From the NCBI GenBank assembly GCA_946892075.1, contig CAMPNZ010000011.1, forward strand, positions 1-33,743: a DNA stretch of 33,743 bases. The letters run 5' to 3'. Each line of letters opens with the position of its first letter. Position 1 is the stretch's first letter. Under the pieces are notes generated by a model. The model saw only the letters and a list, made by a program, of their open reading frames with translations. It was not told the DNA's origin and ran no database searches. Shown in pieces: positions 14,588-24,400 of this stretch. Source of the stretch: an uncultured Coriobacteriales bacterium (GTDB lineage Bacteria > Actinomycetota > Coriobacteriia > Coriobacteriales > Eggerthellaceae). A program made the translations under genes and the position numbers.

Positions 14588-16690
14588 CTAATTGCGCGGC
14601 TCGGTTGGCTCGGTCGGCTCAGTTGGCTCGGTCGGCTCAGCTGGCTCGGTTGGCTGGTGCGCCGCAGGCGACGCCACGCCATCAAGCACGTTCTGCGTTG
14701 CGCGGTACGCTTCCAAAATTCGCAGCGCAACCGAGTGTGCATCAAGCCCCACGCTTTTCATCAAATCGGCAGGTGAGCCATGGGGAACAAACTCATCTTC
14801 GATACCCAACACCAGCGAAGGCGTATGAACATTGTGAAGCGCAAGCACATGCTGCACTTCTTCGCCAACGCCGCCAGCAATAACGCCGTCCTCGATACTC
14901 ACAACCAGCTGCGTTTGCGCCGCCTGAAGAATTGCCTGCTCATCAAGAGGTTTTACCCAGCGCATATCAACCACACGCACCGACACATCATACTTCGCAA
15001 GCTCATCGGCCGCATCAAGCGCAACGCGCACCATCTCGCCACATGCAAGCACCGCCACCTGCTTACCTTCACGCACGGTGTTCGATTTCCCCACCTCAAA
15101 GGTCTGCGGAACGCTTGGAATGTCCACGCCCCACCCGTTGCCGCGCGGATAGCGCAACGCCACGGGCCCAGGCGTAACGAGTGCCGTGTGAAGTGCACAA
15201 ACAAGCTCGGCTTCGCTGCTAGGAGCAAGAATTTTCAACTGCGGAATCATGCGCAGGTACGCAATGTCAAACACGCCGTGGTGAGTAGCGCCATCGGCTC
15301 CCACCAGGCCAGCGCGGTCAATCGCAAACACAACATTGGTGTTTATAAGCGCGTTGTCAATAATAATCTGGTCAAACGCGCGCTGCAAAAACGTCGAGTA
15401 AATGGCAACCACAGGTTTCATGCCCGCAATTGCAAGCCCCGCCGCCATGCCAACTGCGTTTTCTTCGGCAATTCCCACGTCAATAGAGCGGTCGGGGAAC
15501 GCGTGGAAGAACGCCTCGGTTCCAGTGCCTCCGCGCATCGCTGCCGTTATCGCAACAATCGTGTTGTCGTTGCGCCCTTCGTTCACCAGCGCATCACTAA
15601 ACACCGAGGTGTACGACGGCGCATGCGCAGGCTTGGGCAGCATCTCGCCCGTTTGCGGATTGTACGCGCCAACACCGTGAAACTGTACCGGATTTTGAAT
15701 GGCCGGCGCAAAACCTTCGCCTTTATGCGTTACAACATGCATCAGAACAGGGCCGTTCGTGGCCAGCGCCATGCGCAAAAAGTCGCGCAGCTGCTCGATG
15801 TTGTGCCCGTTCAAAGGCGGTGTGCACACAATGCCCAGCTGCTCGTACATCATGGACGATTGCGGCAAAAACAGTTGCTTCACGGAGTCTTTCATGCTGC
15901 GGCCCACGTTCACGGCAGCGCTGCCCAGCTTCCCTTGCGCCTCAAGGCGGCGCTGCGTTGCGTCGCGCGTGTTGCGGTAGGTGTCGCTTGAACGCAGGGC
16001 GCCTAAATGCTTCATCAGCGCGCCGACGTTTTTGGAAATGGACATTTCGTTGTCGTTGAGGATAATCACCAAGGGCAGCTGCATTTGGCCGATGATGTTC
16101 AGCGCTTCGAACGCCATGCCGCCCGAAATGCCGGCATCGCCAATAAGCGCCACAATTTTTTCGTTGGTGCCGCGAATGGCGCGCGCCTTGGCAAGACCCA
16201 GCGCAATCGACAGCGAATCGGACGCGTGGCCTGCGGCGTGAACGTCGTGCTTGCTTTCTGCAGGGTTCGTGAAACCAGAAATGCCGCCAAAACTGCGCAG
16301 CGTGGGAAAGGCTTGCAAACGCCCCGTAAGCAGCTTGTGCGCGTAGGCTTGATGGCCAACGTCGAACACGAATTTGTCGGTTGGCGAGTTGATCAGCGAG
16401 TGAACAGCCACAATAATTTCAACGGCGCCCAACGATGACGCAACGTGTCCGCCTGTTTTTGCGGTGACTGAAATAATCTCTTCGCGCAGCTCGTGCGCCA
16501 AAATGCTCAGTTCGTCATTGGTGAGGCATGAAAGTTGGGAAGGCTCGGTGATGCAGTCGAGGATGCGTTTCATGGGCTTTTGACCTGCGGAGATGCTGGG
16601 TTCGGAGCTGGCGTTCAAAGGGTCAGGTTGCGCGGGGAGGTTTTGATTGTGTGATGGATCGTGTGATGGAACAAAAGGATCTTCTGTCAC
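14588..16690 (-). CDS. dxs: 1-deoxy-D-xylulose-5-phosphate synthase
   Basis: Dxs condenses pyruvate and glyceraldehyde 3-phosphate using thiamine diphosphate, the first step of the MEP pathway (ispE of the same route is at 5865-6938). The 700-residue protein has KTGGHVASSLGAVE, FDVGHQAYAHKLLTGR, the cofactor region GDAGISGGMAFEALN...NDNEMSIS, EENAVGMAAGLA, DRAGLVGADGATHHG and a transketolase C-domain. It is about 60 residues longer than usual: 39 residues precede the normal start MKRILDCITEP, and the C-terminus has a TEP-repeat tail. The start is GTG 16690 with GGAGG 8 nt upstream, 1 nt after the xseB stop. An alternative start is the ATG of MKRILD at about residue 40. It is last in the asp23-nusB-xseB-dxs run. 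Confidence 0.95.
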   Translation of the reverse strand: MTEDPFVPSHDPSHNQNLPAQPDPLNASSEPSISAGQKPMKRILDCITEPSQLSCLTNDELSILAHELREEIISVTAKTGGHVASSLGAVEIIVAVHSLINSPTDKFVFDVGHQAYAHKLLTGRLQAFPTLRSFGGISGFTNPAESKHDVHAAGHASDSLSIALGLAKARAIRGTNEKIVALIGDAGISGGMAFEALNIIGQMQLPLVIILNDNEMSISKNVGALMKHLGALRSSDTYRNTRDATQRRLEAQGKLGSAAVNVGRSMKDSVKQLFLPQSSMMYEQLGIVCTPPLNGHNIEQLRDFLRMALATNGPVLMHVVTHKGEGFAPAIQNPVQFHGVGAYNPQTGEMLPKPAHAPSYTSVFSDALVNEGRNDNTIVAITAAMRGGTGTEAFFHAFPDRSIDVGIAEENAVGMAAGLAIAGMKPVVAIYSTFLQRAFDQIIIDNALINTNVVFAIDRAGLVGADGATHHGVFDIAYLRMIPQLKILAPSSEAELVCALHTALVTPGPVALRYPRGNGWGVDIPSVPQTFEVGKSNTVREGKQVAVLACGEMVRVALDAADELAKYDVSVRVVDMRWVKPLDEQAILQAAQTQLVVSIEDGVIAGGVGEEVQHVLALHNVHTPSLVLGIEDEFVPHGSPADLMKSVGLDAHSVALRILEAYRATQNVLDGVASPAAHQPTEPAEPTEPTEPTEPTEPRN
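14597..14656 (-). repeat. 9-bp in-frame tandem repeat at the dxs 3' end
   Basis: About six degenerate copies of a 9-bp unit (plus strand GGCTCGGTT/C) encode Thr-Glu-Pro repeats in the last 25 residues of Dxs. Confidence 0.85.
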
Positions 16691-16691
16691 G

Positions 16692-17078
16692 CTAGCTTAC
16701 CTCCTTCGATGAATGCTCACCGCGCTCGTTGGCGCCTTCAGCAGCGCGTTGGTCAGCGGACTCGTCGGTGCGTTGCGGGGCGGGATCGTCGGTGCGTTGG
16801 GCGGCGGAACGCTCCTTATGGATGGGAGTTTCGTGGCTTTCACCTGCGGGAACGTCTGTTGCCGCCTCGTTAGCGGGCGCGTTATCGCGTTCGTGAGCGT
16901 GTTCGCCAGCTGCACCATCTACCACCGCAGAGGCGCGGAACTGTTCCTCGAACTCGTCGCAGGCTTCGTCAGCAAGCTGCTGCGCCTCTTCCAACAGACT
17001 GAGCGCTTGGTCAAGTCCCAAAGACTTGTCCTTCAAGCACTCGGCAATTTCCTCAAGACGCTGCGTTGCGTTACTCAT
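16692..17078 (-). CDS. xseB: Exodeoxyribonuclease VII small subunit
   Basis: XseB is the small helical-hairpin subunit of exonuclease VII, which degrades single-stranded DNA together with XseA. The core NATQRLEEIAECLKDKSLGLDQALSLLEEAQQLADEACDEF covers residues 3-45 and matches the family. The usual length is 60-85, but this protein has 128 residues because of a disordered, Arg/Asp/Glu/Pro-rich tail with repeated QRTD(D/E)-type segments. ATG 17078 overlaps the nusB stop by 8 nt (17071-17078), indicating translational coupling. xseA, usually adjacent upstream, is not here nor elsewhere in the window. Confidence 0.9.
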   Translation of the reverse strand: MSNATQRLEEIAECLKDKSLGLDQALSLLEEAQQLADEACDEFEEQFRASAVVDGAAGEHAHERDNAPANEAATDVPAGESHETPIHKERSAAQRTDDPAPQRTDESADQRAAEGANERGEHSSKEVS

Positions 17079-17583
17079 GGCACTCGTTTGCTTGGTGTTC
17101 ATCAGCCTGGTGCTCATCAGCTTGTGTCGCAGACGTTGCGCACCCGTTCGCTGTGTTTTCGCCTTCAACAGCGCACGCAATTTTGCCCAACACGCCGTTA
17201 ATGAAGCGCGACGATTCGTCCTCGGCGCCAAAACTTTTTGCCACTTCAACCGCCTCTGAAATTGCCACCGAAACCGGAACCTCGCTGCAATACAGCATTT
17301 CGTACACGGCAACGCGTAAAATGGCCAGGTCAACCAGGGGCATACGGTCTAAGGTCCAATTTTGCGAGATGTCGGCAATGCGCGCGTCAATGTCGTGAAG
17401 ATGCTGTTGCGTGCCCACAACCAGCGCTTCTGCGTATTCCGAAATTTCCAAATCGCTTGACGGATACAGGCCGTTCTCTAAAATATCAAGCGCCGGCTTA
17501 TCGACCATCGCACTTGAGTATAAAAGCGATATGGCCTGTTGGCGTGCTTTTGTACGTTCTTTAATTTTCTTTTTGGAGCCCAT
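17071..17583 (-). CDS. nusB: Transcription antitermination factor NusB
   Basis: NusB binds boxA RNA with NusE (S10) to support rRNA antitermination. The 170-residue protein shows KERTKARQQAISLLYSS at the N-terminus, LDRMPLVDLAILRVAVYEM and VPVSVAISEAVEVAKSFGAEDESSRFINGVLGKIA, all classical NusB segments. I take ATG 17583, with GAGGA 5 nt upstream, over one nine codons earlier. After the normal end the protein carries a tail with tandem QADEH units, encoded by a 15-bp repeat. It follows the Asp23-family gene after 36 nt, an arrangement also known from Firmicutes (yqhY-nusB). Confidence 0.94.
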   Translation of the reverse strand: MGSKKKIKERTKARQQAISLLYSSAMVDKPALDILENGLYPSSDLEISEYAEALVVGTQQHLHDIDARIADISQNWTLDRMPLVDLAILRVAVYEMLYCSEVPVSVAISEAVEVAKSFGAEDESSRFINGVLGKIACAVEGENTANGCATSATQADEHQADEHQANECHE

Positions 17584-17619
17584 GGTTTCCTCTACTCTAA
17601 AACGCGGCAAGCACGGGGC

Positions 17620-17970
17620 TTAGCGATCGCGTTTTAGCCCTTCTACATAAACGTCAATTGAATCGATATGCGCTCCCACCTGCGTGGTTACCGCATCGGA
17701 GATAGCAGCGCGCACCGACTCGGCAAGCTCGGGCAAAACAGCGCCGTACAGCGCCACAATATGCACCGCGATAGCAAGATGATCGTTTTCTCCAATGTGA
17801 ACGTCGATGCCGGTATTTCCGCTTACTTTGTTGCTTATCATACCACGTAAACCGCTAATTTTTGCGCTTCCAACACTGGCTACGCCGTCTACTTCCTGAG
17901 TAGCAATTGCAACAATAGTTTCAACTACGCCGGCAGACACTCCCATGCCGTCTACATGTAAATCGCTCAT
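17620..17970 (-). CDS. Asp23/Gls24-family protein (YqhY-like)
   Basis: A 116-residue protein of the alkaline-shock Asp23 family. The pattern is typical: GVVETIVAIATQEVDGVASVG, a middle strand region NTGIDVHIGENDHLAIAVHIVALYGAVLPELAESVRAAI, and the final VGAHIDSIDVYVEGLK. It is cytoplasmic. In Bacillus the homologue next to nusB is linked to control of fatty-acid (acetyl-CoA carboxylase) activity; that role is only suggested here because acc genes are not in view. AAGGAG lies 7 nt upstream of the ATG. It heads the nusB-xseB-dxs run. Confidence 0.92.
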   Translation of the reverse strand: MSDLHVDGMGVSAGVVETIVAIATQEVDGVASVGSAKISGLRGMISNKVSGNTGIDVHIGENDHLAIAVHIVALYGAVLPELAESVRAAISDAVTTQVGAHIDSIDVYVEGLKRDR

Positions 17971-18487
17971 TGCATAACTCCTTACGTTTGCGTGTTATAG
18001 TAAGTGTAGCAACCATTACGTATTATTGCAGTGCAATTCAATAAATAAGTATCAAATATTTTTCTAAGCGCGCTTGGGGAACGTGTCGCTGCTGCTTGTG
18101 GGGAACGCGGGGAACGTGGCGCCGCCGCTTGTGGGGAACGTGGTGCCGCAAGCAACGGGCACGAACAGCCTTGGAACGTGCAAGAACGCGGGCGTGTGTG
18201 CGGGGAACGTCGTCCGTTTCTCCCGTTTTTTTGCGCTTTGCCCGTTTCGCCGGTATAAAGCCACAAACACGCTCTGCCTGACTGCCGTTCGAGCACGTAA
18301 CGCGTGCCAACAGCGCAAAAAAGCGGCACCTCGCATACTGCAAGGTGCCGCTTGTATCGTTCGTTCGCTTTCAACAGCTACTACAACCTGCACAACTGCT
18401 CCGTGCACAAGCCTGCCACAATCTGCAACAGCCTGCAAACCGCAACAAACTGCGCCGCAGCACACGAACTATTCAGCCGAAACCTTC
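17971..18487. repeat. Repeat-rich region upstream of asp23, GGGGAACGTG family
   Basis: From about 18074 to 18215 the plus strand repeats GGGGAACG(T/C)G cores: near 18077, 18098, 18107, 18132 and 18202, twice within TTGTGGGGAACG contexts. The asp23 promoter should lie in the AT-rich 17990-18060 but no hexamer pair is convincing. 18216-18487 holds the protease terminator and nothing else I can name. Confidence 0.7.
18314..18353 (-). terminator. Rho-independent terminator of the giant protease gene
   Basis: AAGCGGCACCT pairs with AGGTGCCGCTT (18353-18321 on the minus strand) around a 10-nt loop, followed by six T. It lies about 135 nt past the protease stop. Confidence 0.88.
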
Positions 18488-21400
18488 CTATTCAGCCGCG
18501 AACTCACGTTCCAATGCATGAATAGTTGCCGGTCCAACCACCGACTGACCTCCCAAAATGTAATAGTGCTTCACATCTTGTTTGTGAGTTTGAGCCAGCG
18601 CTTCAACGGCCGATTGGTTGCTGTCATCAGCCAAAATCATAACCGAATTATGTTGCGCACATAACGCCGCGCCGCACAAGGCGTCGGCATAACCCCAGCC
18701 TGTCGACACAACCATGTTATTAGAACTCATGCCTTTACTAATAAACAACTGAGCAAGCTGTGCGCTGGTGTCGTATTGCGTTTCCCCAGCTACACGTTTC
18801 GCGCCCGCAATGCCGGCATCGGCAAGCTGCGCCTCAACCTCAGGCGACACCACGCTTTCGCCACCAACGATATAGACGTGCTTATAGCCGCCCTTTTTGA
18901 TGGCTGAAATGGTATTTTTGTCAAGTGCCGCGCTGTTGTAATTCGTCAGGAAAATAGGCGCATGATGCTCGTACGCGTACGGTGACGCGCTTAAAGCATC
19001 GGCGTATCCCCAGCTAGTAGCAATGAAACACGTATCCGACGGGTTCTTGATGTTCTCGGCAATGCTGTTTGCCGTGTCGTCGGCCCACTGTCCCGCAATG
19101 CGCTTCACCTGGATGTTCAGGCCCGCAAGTTGCTGTTCAACAGCAGGGCTTACAACGTGCTCGCCGCCGCACACAACCACGCGCTGAACCTTCAGGCGCT
19201 GCAACTCATCGATCGTTTGCGTAGGCAGCGCATCGACGTTCGTCAGCAACACGGGGGCATGCAAGCTGCCTGCCAGCGCATTTGCGGAAAGCGCGTCAAG
19301 GTAACTATCTTTGCCTGCAAGCACTGCCTCAGAAACAGCACCCGTTGATCCACTGAACACGGTGTTCACGATGTGCTGCATGGTGTCTTCGGCGGTTGCT
19401 CCCTGTACGGGCGTGCATTCCTGCGGATAGGGAACGGCTTGAACAGCAGCGTTCGAGTTCGTAGGCGTGGAAGCCGTGCTAGCGCCAGCCGTTCCAGCCG
19501 CGCCAGAGCCACCAGCACCGCCTGCCGTTCCCGACGTGCCAGCATCACCTGACGTAGCGCCATTATCGGAGCCACTTGTAGTTCCTGAGCTGGGAGTAGT
19601 TTGCTCCGGCAAAGGAGAAGGCGCAGGCGTCGTTGATTCCCACAGCGCTGTTACAATCGTGTTTTCGTTAACGGTAACCGTATCGCCTGGCTGGTGCGTG
19701 GCACCATTTACCGACCAAGCTTTAAATGCTGTATTTTCAGGAGCAGTAAACGAGCACTTCGGCAGCGTGTATGTAGAACCTTTTGGCAAGGTTACCGCCG
19801 CGTCGCTGCCGTTCGAGCCGCCATTTTTCTCGTATGTAACTGTTACAGGAGCACTCTGCGTACCAGGCGCATCAACCCACGACGCCTTAAACGTAAGAGG
19901 CGTTTTTACAATAAACGATTCTCCTACTGCATGAAGCGCGTCGCGTCCGGTGTCGTGCAAAATCCAACCATTAAACACCTTACCATCAGGTGCTTTGAAC
20001 ATACATTCAGGCAAGGTGAAATCTTCGCCAGCAAGAACCGTGCTACTCGTAGGCGCAGATGCGTCTTGTGTTGCTGTCGCACCATTACCATCCAGGGTCA
20101 CGGTAAAGCTCTTTTGCGTCGGTGTTTTTTCTTTAACATCAGCAAACGATGGCACTTCATCTGCATCTTCGCTGTGCGGGAACTCAAATACGCACGATGT
20201 AGCACTTACATTGCCTGCATAATCGCCTGCTGTTACATCAATCTTATAGTAATCAAACTGGTTATCGTTATTGTCATAGTCTGCAAGCGGCGCATATGCT
20301 TTGAGCGGAGTGCCTGGATCGTATTCTTTGCCATTAATCTTTATGCTATGCCATTGAATTTTACCTGGTTTAGCAGGGATGTTCCCACTTTTCTCGCTGC
20401 GCTTATCAGAATAGGCAATGTTTACAAACAGCTGGTTTCCATCATCTTTTGAATACGGAATAGACAAGCTGTCGCCTGTTTGTTTTGCCTGTTGATCAAT
20501 CTTCTCACTCGACTCGCATTTCACACTCAGCGTTGGTTTCACGTTATCAAGATAAATATAATACTGATCGTGATACGTTGGCTGATATTGCTTCCCATCA
20601 AGATCGTTAAGATGATCAGGCTGATTGCCTACATAATCAGACGCAGCCCAGTCAAGACGATCGCCATCTTCGCATGGAATAGTAACACTAAAGGGTCGTG
20701 TATTATCGCTCGTTAAATCGCCATAAATAAGGTATTCGTTCACTTGACTTTCGTTAATACGGAACTTCCAGTTAAAGCCTCCTTTATCGCCCAGCGTTCC
20801 TTTCAGCTTCAACGGGCTCTGCTTAATGTATACGACGTTTCTGGATTCGCCAGCGGCCTGTGCATCATGGCTTGAAAATACCACGGGGTTGAAGAAGTTT
20901 TTATCAATGCGCAGCTCGGGACGATTCATATCAACATAAATGCATTTTCCTTCTTCGGAAACGATATTCTTCTTAGCAGACTGTTTATCGTCTATAAGCT
21001 CTAACGGTGTTTTCGCCTTACCGTTTTCGTCACAGGCAATCTTAAACACTTGGTAGTTTACCTGGTTAAATCCTTGAAGAACGCGAATAGGCACATAGAA
21101 CATATATTCTGGCAGGGCTTTATCATTGTCGTAGTCGTAATCATGATGACCGTCTGTTGAGTCGCAATAATACGTCTTGGTAAAGAGCGGCGCTAAGCCT
21201 GTTTTTCCTGGATTGTACGATGTAATTTTAACAGCATACCCTGGTTGCAACTTCAAATGGTCTTTCACAACATAATAGGTATTGTTGTTGGTGTCGGTAT
21301 AAGGAGTAGCAGTTGTCTTCTTCGTACCACCGCATTCAGTAATTTGATCCAAGCCATCGCCTGCTGGCGCACAAACCTTCGATTTTTCTACAGTTACCGC

Positions 21401-24400
21401 GTGATCGGTTGTAATTTTAATAACTGCTACATTCGTTTCGTTCCCCTGATCAACAACACATAAACGCTGGTCAACACTGAAGTCGTACCCATCTTCGTTA
21501 CTGATGTCGTCGGTATTGGCATACAAATCGAAATCGAGCGCTGTACGTTCGCCTTCCTTGCGGAAATTGTATGTAACTACTTCTTTGCCTTTGTGATTAT
21601 CGCTACCGTTAATGTACGGGCGCGACATAAGTTTTGCCTGCGGTGATACGTTATAGAGCGTACCGCGTATATCAAACCCGCCATCTGCAAGAGGCTTTAC
21701 CAAAGCGACATAATCGCAATTCTTTTCCTTTTTGCCCGTGCTTGCGTTCTTGAAATACATGCTAAAGCTGCCGTCATGATGATCTTCAAGAGTTGCGGTA
21801 ACCGTTTCGATAGGCGTGCCATCGTCGTAGAGAGGCTTACCATCGCTATCTTTCTTGCCTTGCTCACCTGTGTCTTCGTAGTCTATTGTTTCATCTGTGT
21901 AGGGATCTTTCTTCTGATAATGCTTCGGCTTTACCCGTGTTGGCAATACGATTTTTGACAAATCTTTTTCTATATCAGATTGTTTATAATCGATAGCCAT
22001 AGTCGGTTTCTGTGAGCTTACAGGCTCACTCGATGGCGTGGATGTGCTTGTGCTACCTGACGGGGTGCTTGGCGCAGGAGCAATCTTCAAGTTTTGTATT
22101 ACTCCCTGCTGTTTTGGGCTATTAGAGTTGTCAGCATCAGAAACACACGTGTAAGGCAGTGTTCCGTTAGCAGCTTCACCAAACTGTACCTGGAAGCGCT
22201 TCGAGAAATTTGAGCACCCGTCAAGGGCAACAATTTCAAGTGTTTTACCAGGTAAAAGTTCGTTTGTTACATCCTCAATGGTATATTCACTAATGCCGTT
22301 TTGCTTATCCTCAGACGTTAATTCCGAACCTGGATTGTCTACTTTAAGCACCTTAAGCTTCTTTTGCAGATTATTTTCGCCATCAACAAAGCCAGCATCT
22401 ACTTGCCATACGGGAATATATTTCGTTTCAAAGGCTTCCGGATGCAAAATTTGGTCGAAGTCGAATTCTGTTTTGCTTACATCTTTTTGCTGATGGTAAC
22501 TATCACGCGCGAAAATCTTAATGCTTGCCGGGTTTGAAGCGTCAACGCGCACAATTTCAGGCGCTGTGTTATCCACTTTTACCGGAATATATGACACCTG
22601 ATAAGGATAATCGGGTGTTAAGCGATACTGGAATTTATACCAATACTGCCCTTCGGCAACAGACGTTAAGCCGGGGTTAATAACCTGATGCGTTGCGCTT
22701 TCGCTTGCATCAAATGAAGGAACATCAATGGTTTTCGGTGAATATACCTGTCCATCCCAACGCAAATCGGCATTCACTTTCAGCTTTGACATTTTCATGC
22801 CTTTTGCGTCATTTGCCCTGCTGTTCAAGATGCCGCGAATAAATTGCTGAACGGCAAGGGTGCGCAACACGCGCTGTCCTTTTTCGTCTTTTTGGTTCAC
22901 AATTGACACTTTAGCATCGTTGCATGAACGCAAAATTAAAGGTGCAGGAACAACCGATTTATTGCGCGTGCAATTGCTAATTAAGGGGCTGTTCGATGAG
23001 TCTTGGGCACCCACTTCGCTGCTGGTATCATCCGTTGTGCCTGTTGGCGTGGCAGGTGTTGCCGATGGATTTTGAGCAGCAAGATGTTTTGCCCACGCAC
23101 GTACCGCGTTATAGGTTTCATTCCCTGGCCCAAAATTGGTGCTTACGTTGTTCAGCGAGAAAAACGTTGGGTCTTGCACCTGGTTCGGGTTGCCATCGGC
23201 GGTATTTTGGATAACGCCTTCTGGATGGAACATATCGATGTCGTGTTCGCCACCAACACCAACATTCAAGGTACCGGGGCGTTTAAGCTTGCCTTCTTCG
23301 TCATATCCTACAATATGGCCAGAACGTGAGCCTTTTTCCCATGCCCACTTATCGATAATTTCTTCTGCATTCCAATTACCTGCAAAGCCCATAAACGGCA
23401 TCGACAGGTCGGGTTGATTGGCAGTTTGCGATTTGAAGCTCAAGAAGCCCTCAACGAACTTGTTAGCGTTTGCAGCTTCGCCAACATTCAAGCTACCTGC
23501 TAAATTGTAGGTGCCATGAGCAGGAACCGTAATCGTGACCGTTGATCCATTATCGCCTGCAGCATCAAAATGCACCGAGGCTCCCTTTACTTTCACAGGA
23601 TGAATTTCAGCAACGGTTTTCTTTCCTGCAGCGTTGCCTTCACCCTCAAAGTTTTCATCGAGCTTTACTTTTGATATTTCACCATCGGTCGTAATGCTAC
23701 TTGATGAAACATTAAACGTGCACGGAGCGTCGGACGTATTGCGCAAGGTAATGTCAAAATGCTTCGAAGCGCCTTTAATTTCGCGCAACGATACAGCACC
23801 ATACTCGTTATACGCGCCATCGCTGCCTTTGGCGGCACTTGATACCACAACATTATTTTTCAATGCAGCAAGAACATCAATAAGACCTGCTCCTTGCTGA
23901 CGCGGGGAAGCAAATAAATGCCCTGCGGAACTTTGATCGCTGGTGGTTGGATCGACCATGGGGTGTGCTGTATTTTGCAGCATAATTTTCGTGAGGGTAA
24001 CCAAGTCGATATTCGCTGCTACCAGGTTTGCGTCTTTTACCAGCTCTTTTAAGCGCGGGCGTATAAGCACCGTGGAAGCTGACACAAACGGCGCTGCCAT
24101 TGACGTGCCGCTATCATAGGCGTAGGCGTTGTTATTCAGCGTCGAGTAAATGTTCTTACCAGGAGCAGATACATCGGGTTTCAGCAACAAGTCGGTGCGC
24201 GGGCCCCACGATGTAGAACCAGCAGGCACAACATTATCGCTTTCCACAAAGAAGCGGCCCGTAAAATGAAGTGGTAGCTCTTTTTCCTGGCCGATTTTCG
24301 GCTTATGAGCGTCGAAAGCGTCCATGTTCGCGCTGTAATCGAGATTTTGTGCCGTAGCCGCTGGAGCGGTACCGGTAGCGGTTGAAGAAGCTGAGGCTGC

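Noticed and set aside
14780..15991. A 403-residue plus-strand frame opposite dxs
   Set aside because: It is antisense to conserved dxs motifs and its translation is Arg/His/Asn-rich with no recognisable fold.
18074..18215. CRISPR array
   Set aside because: The repeats are short, irregularly spaced and degenerate, the spacers are not of uniform length, and no cas gene is present.
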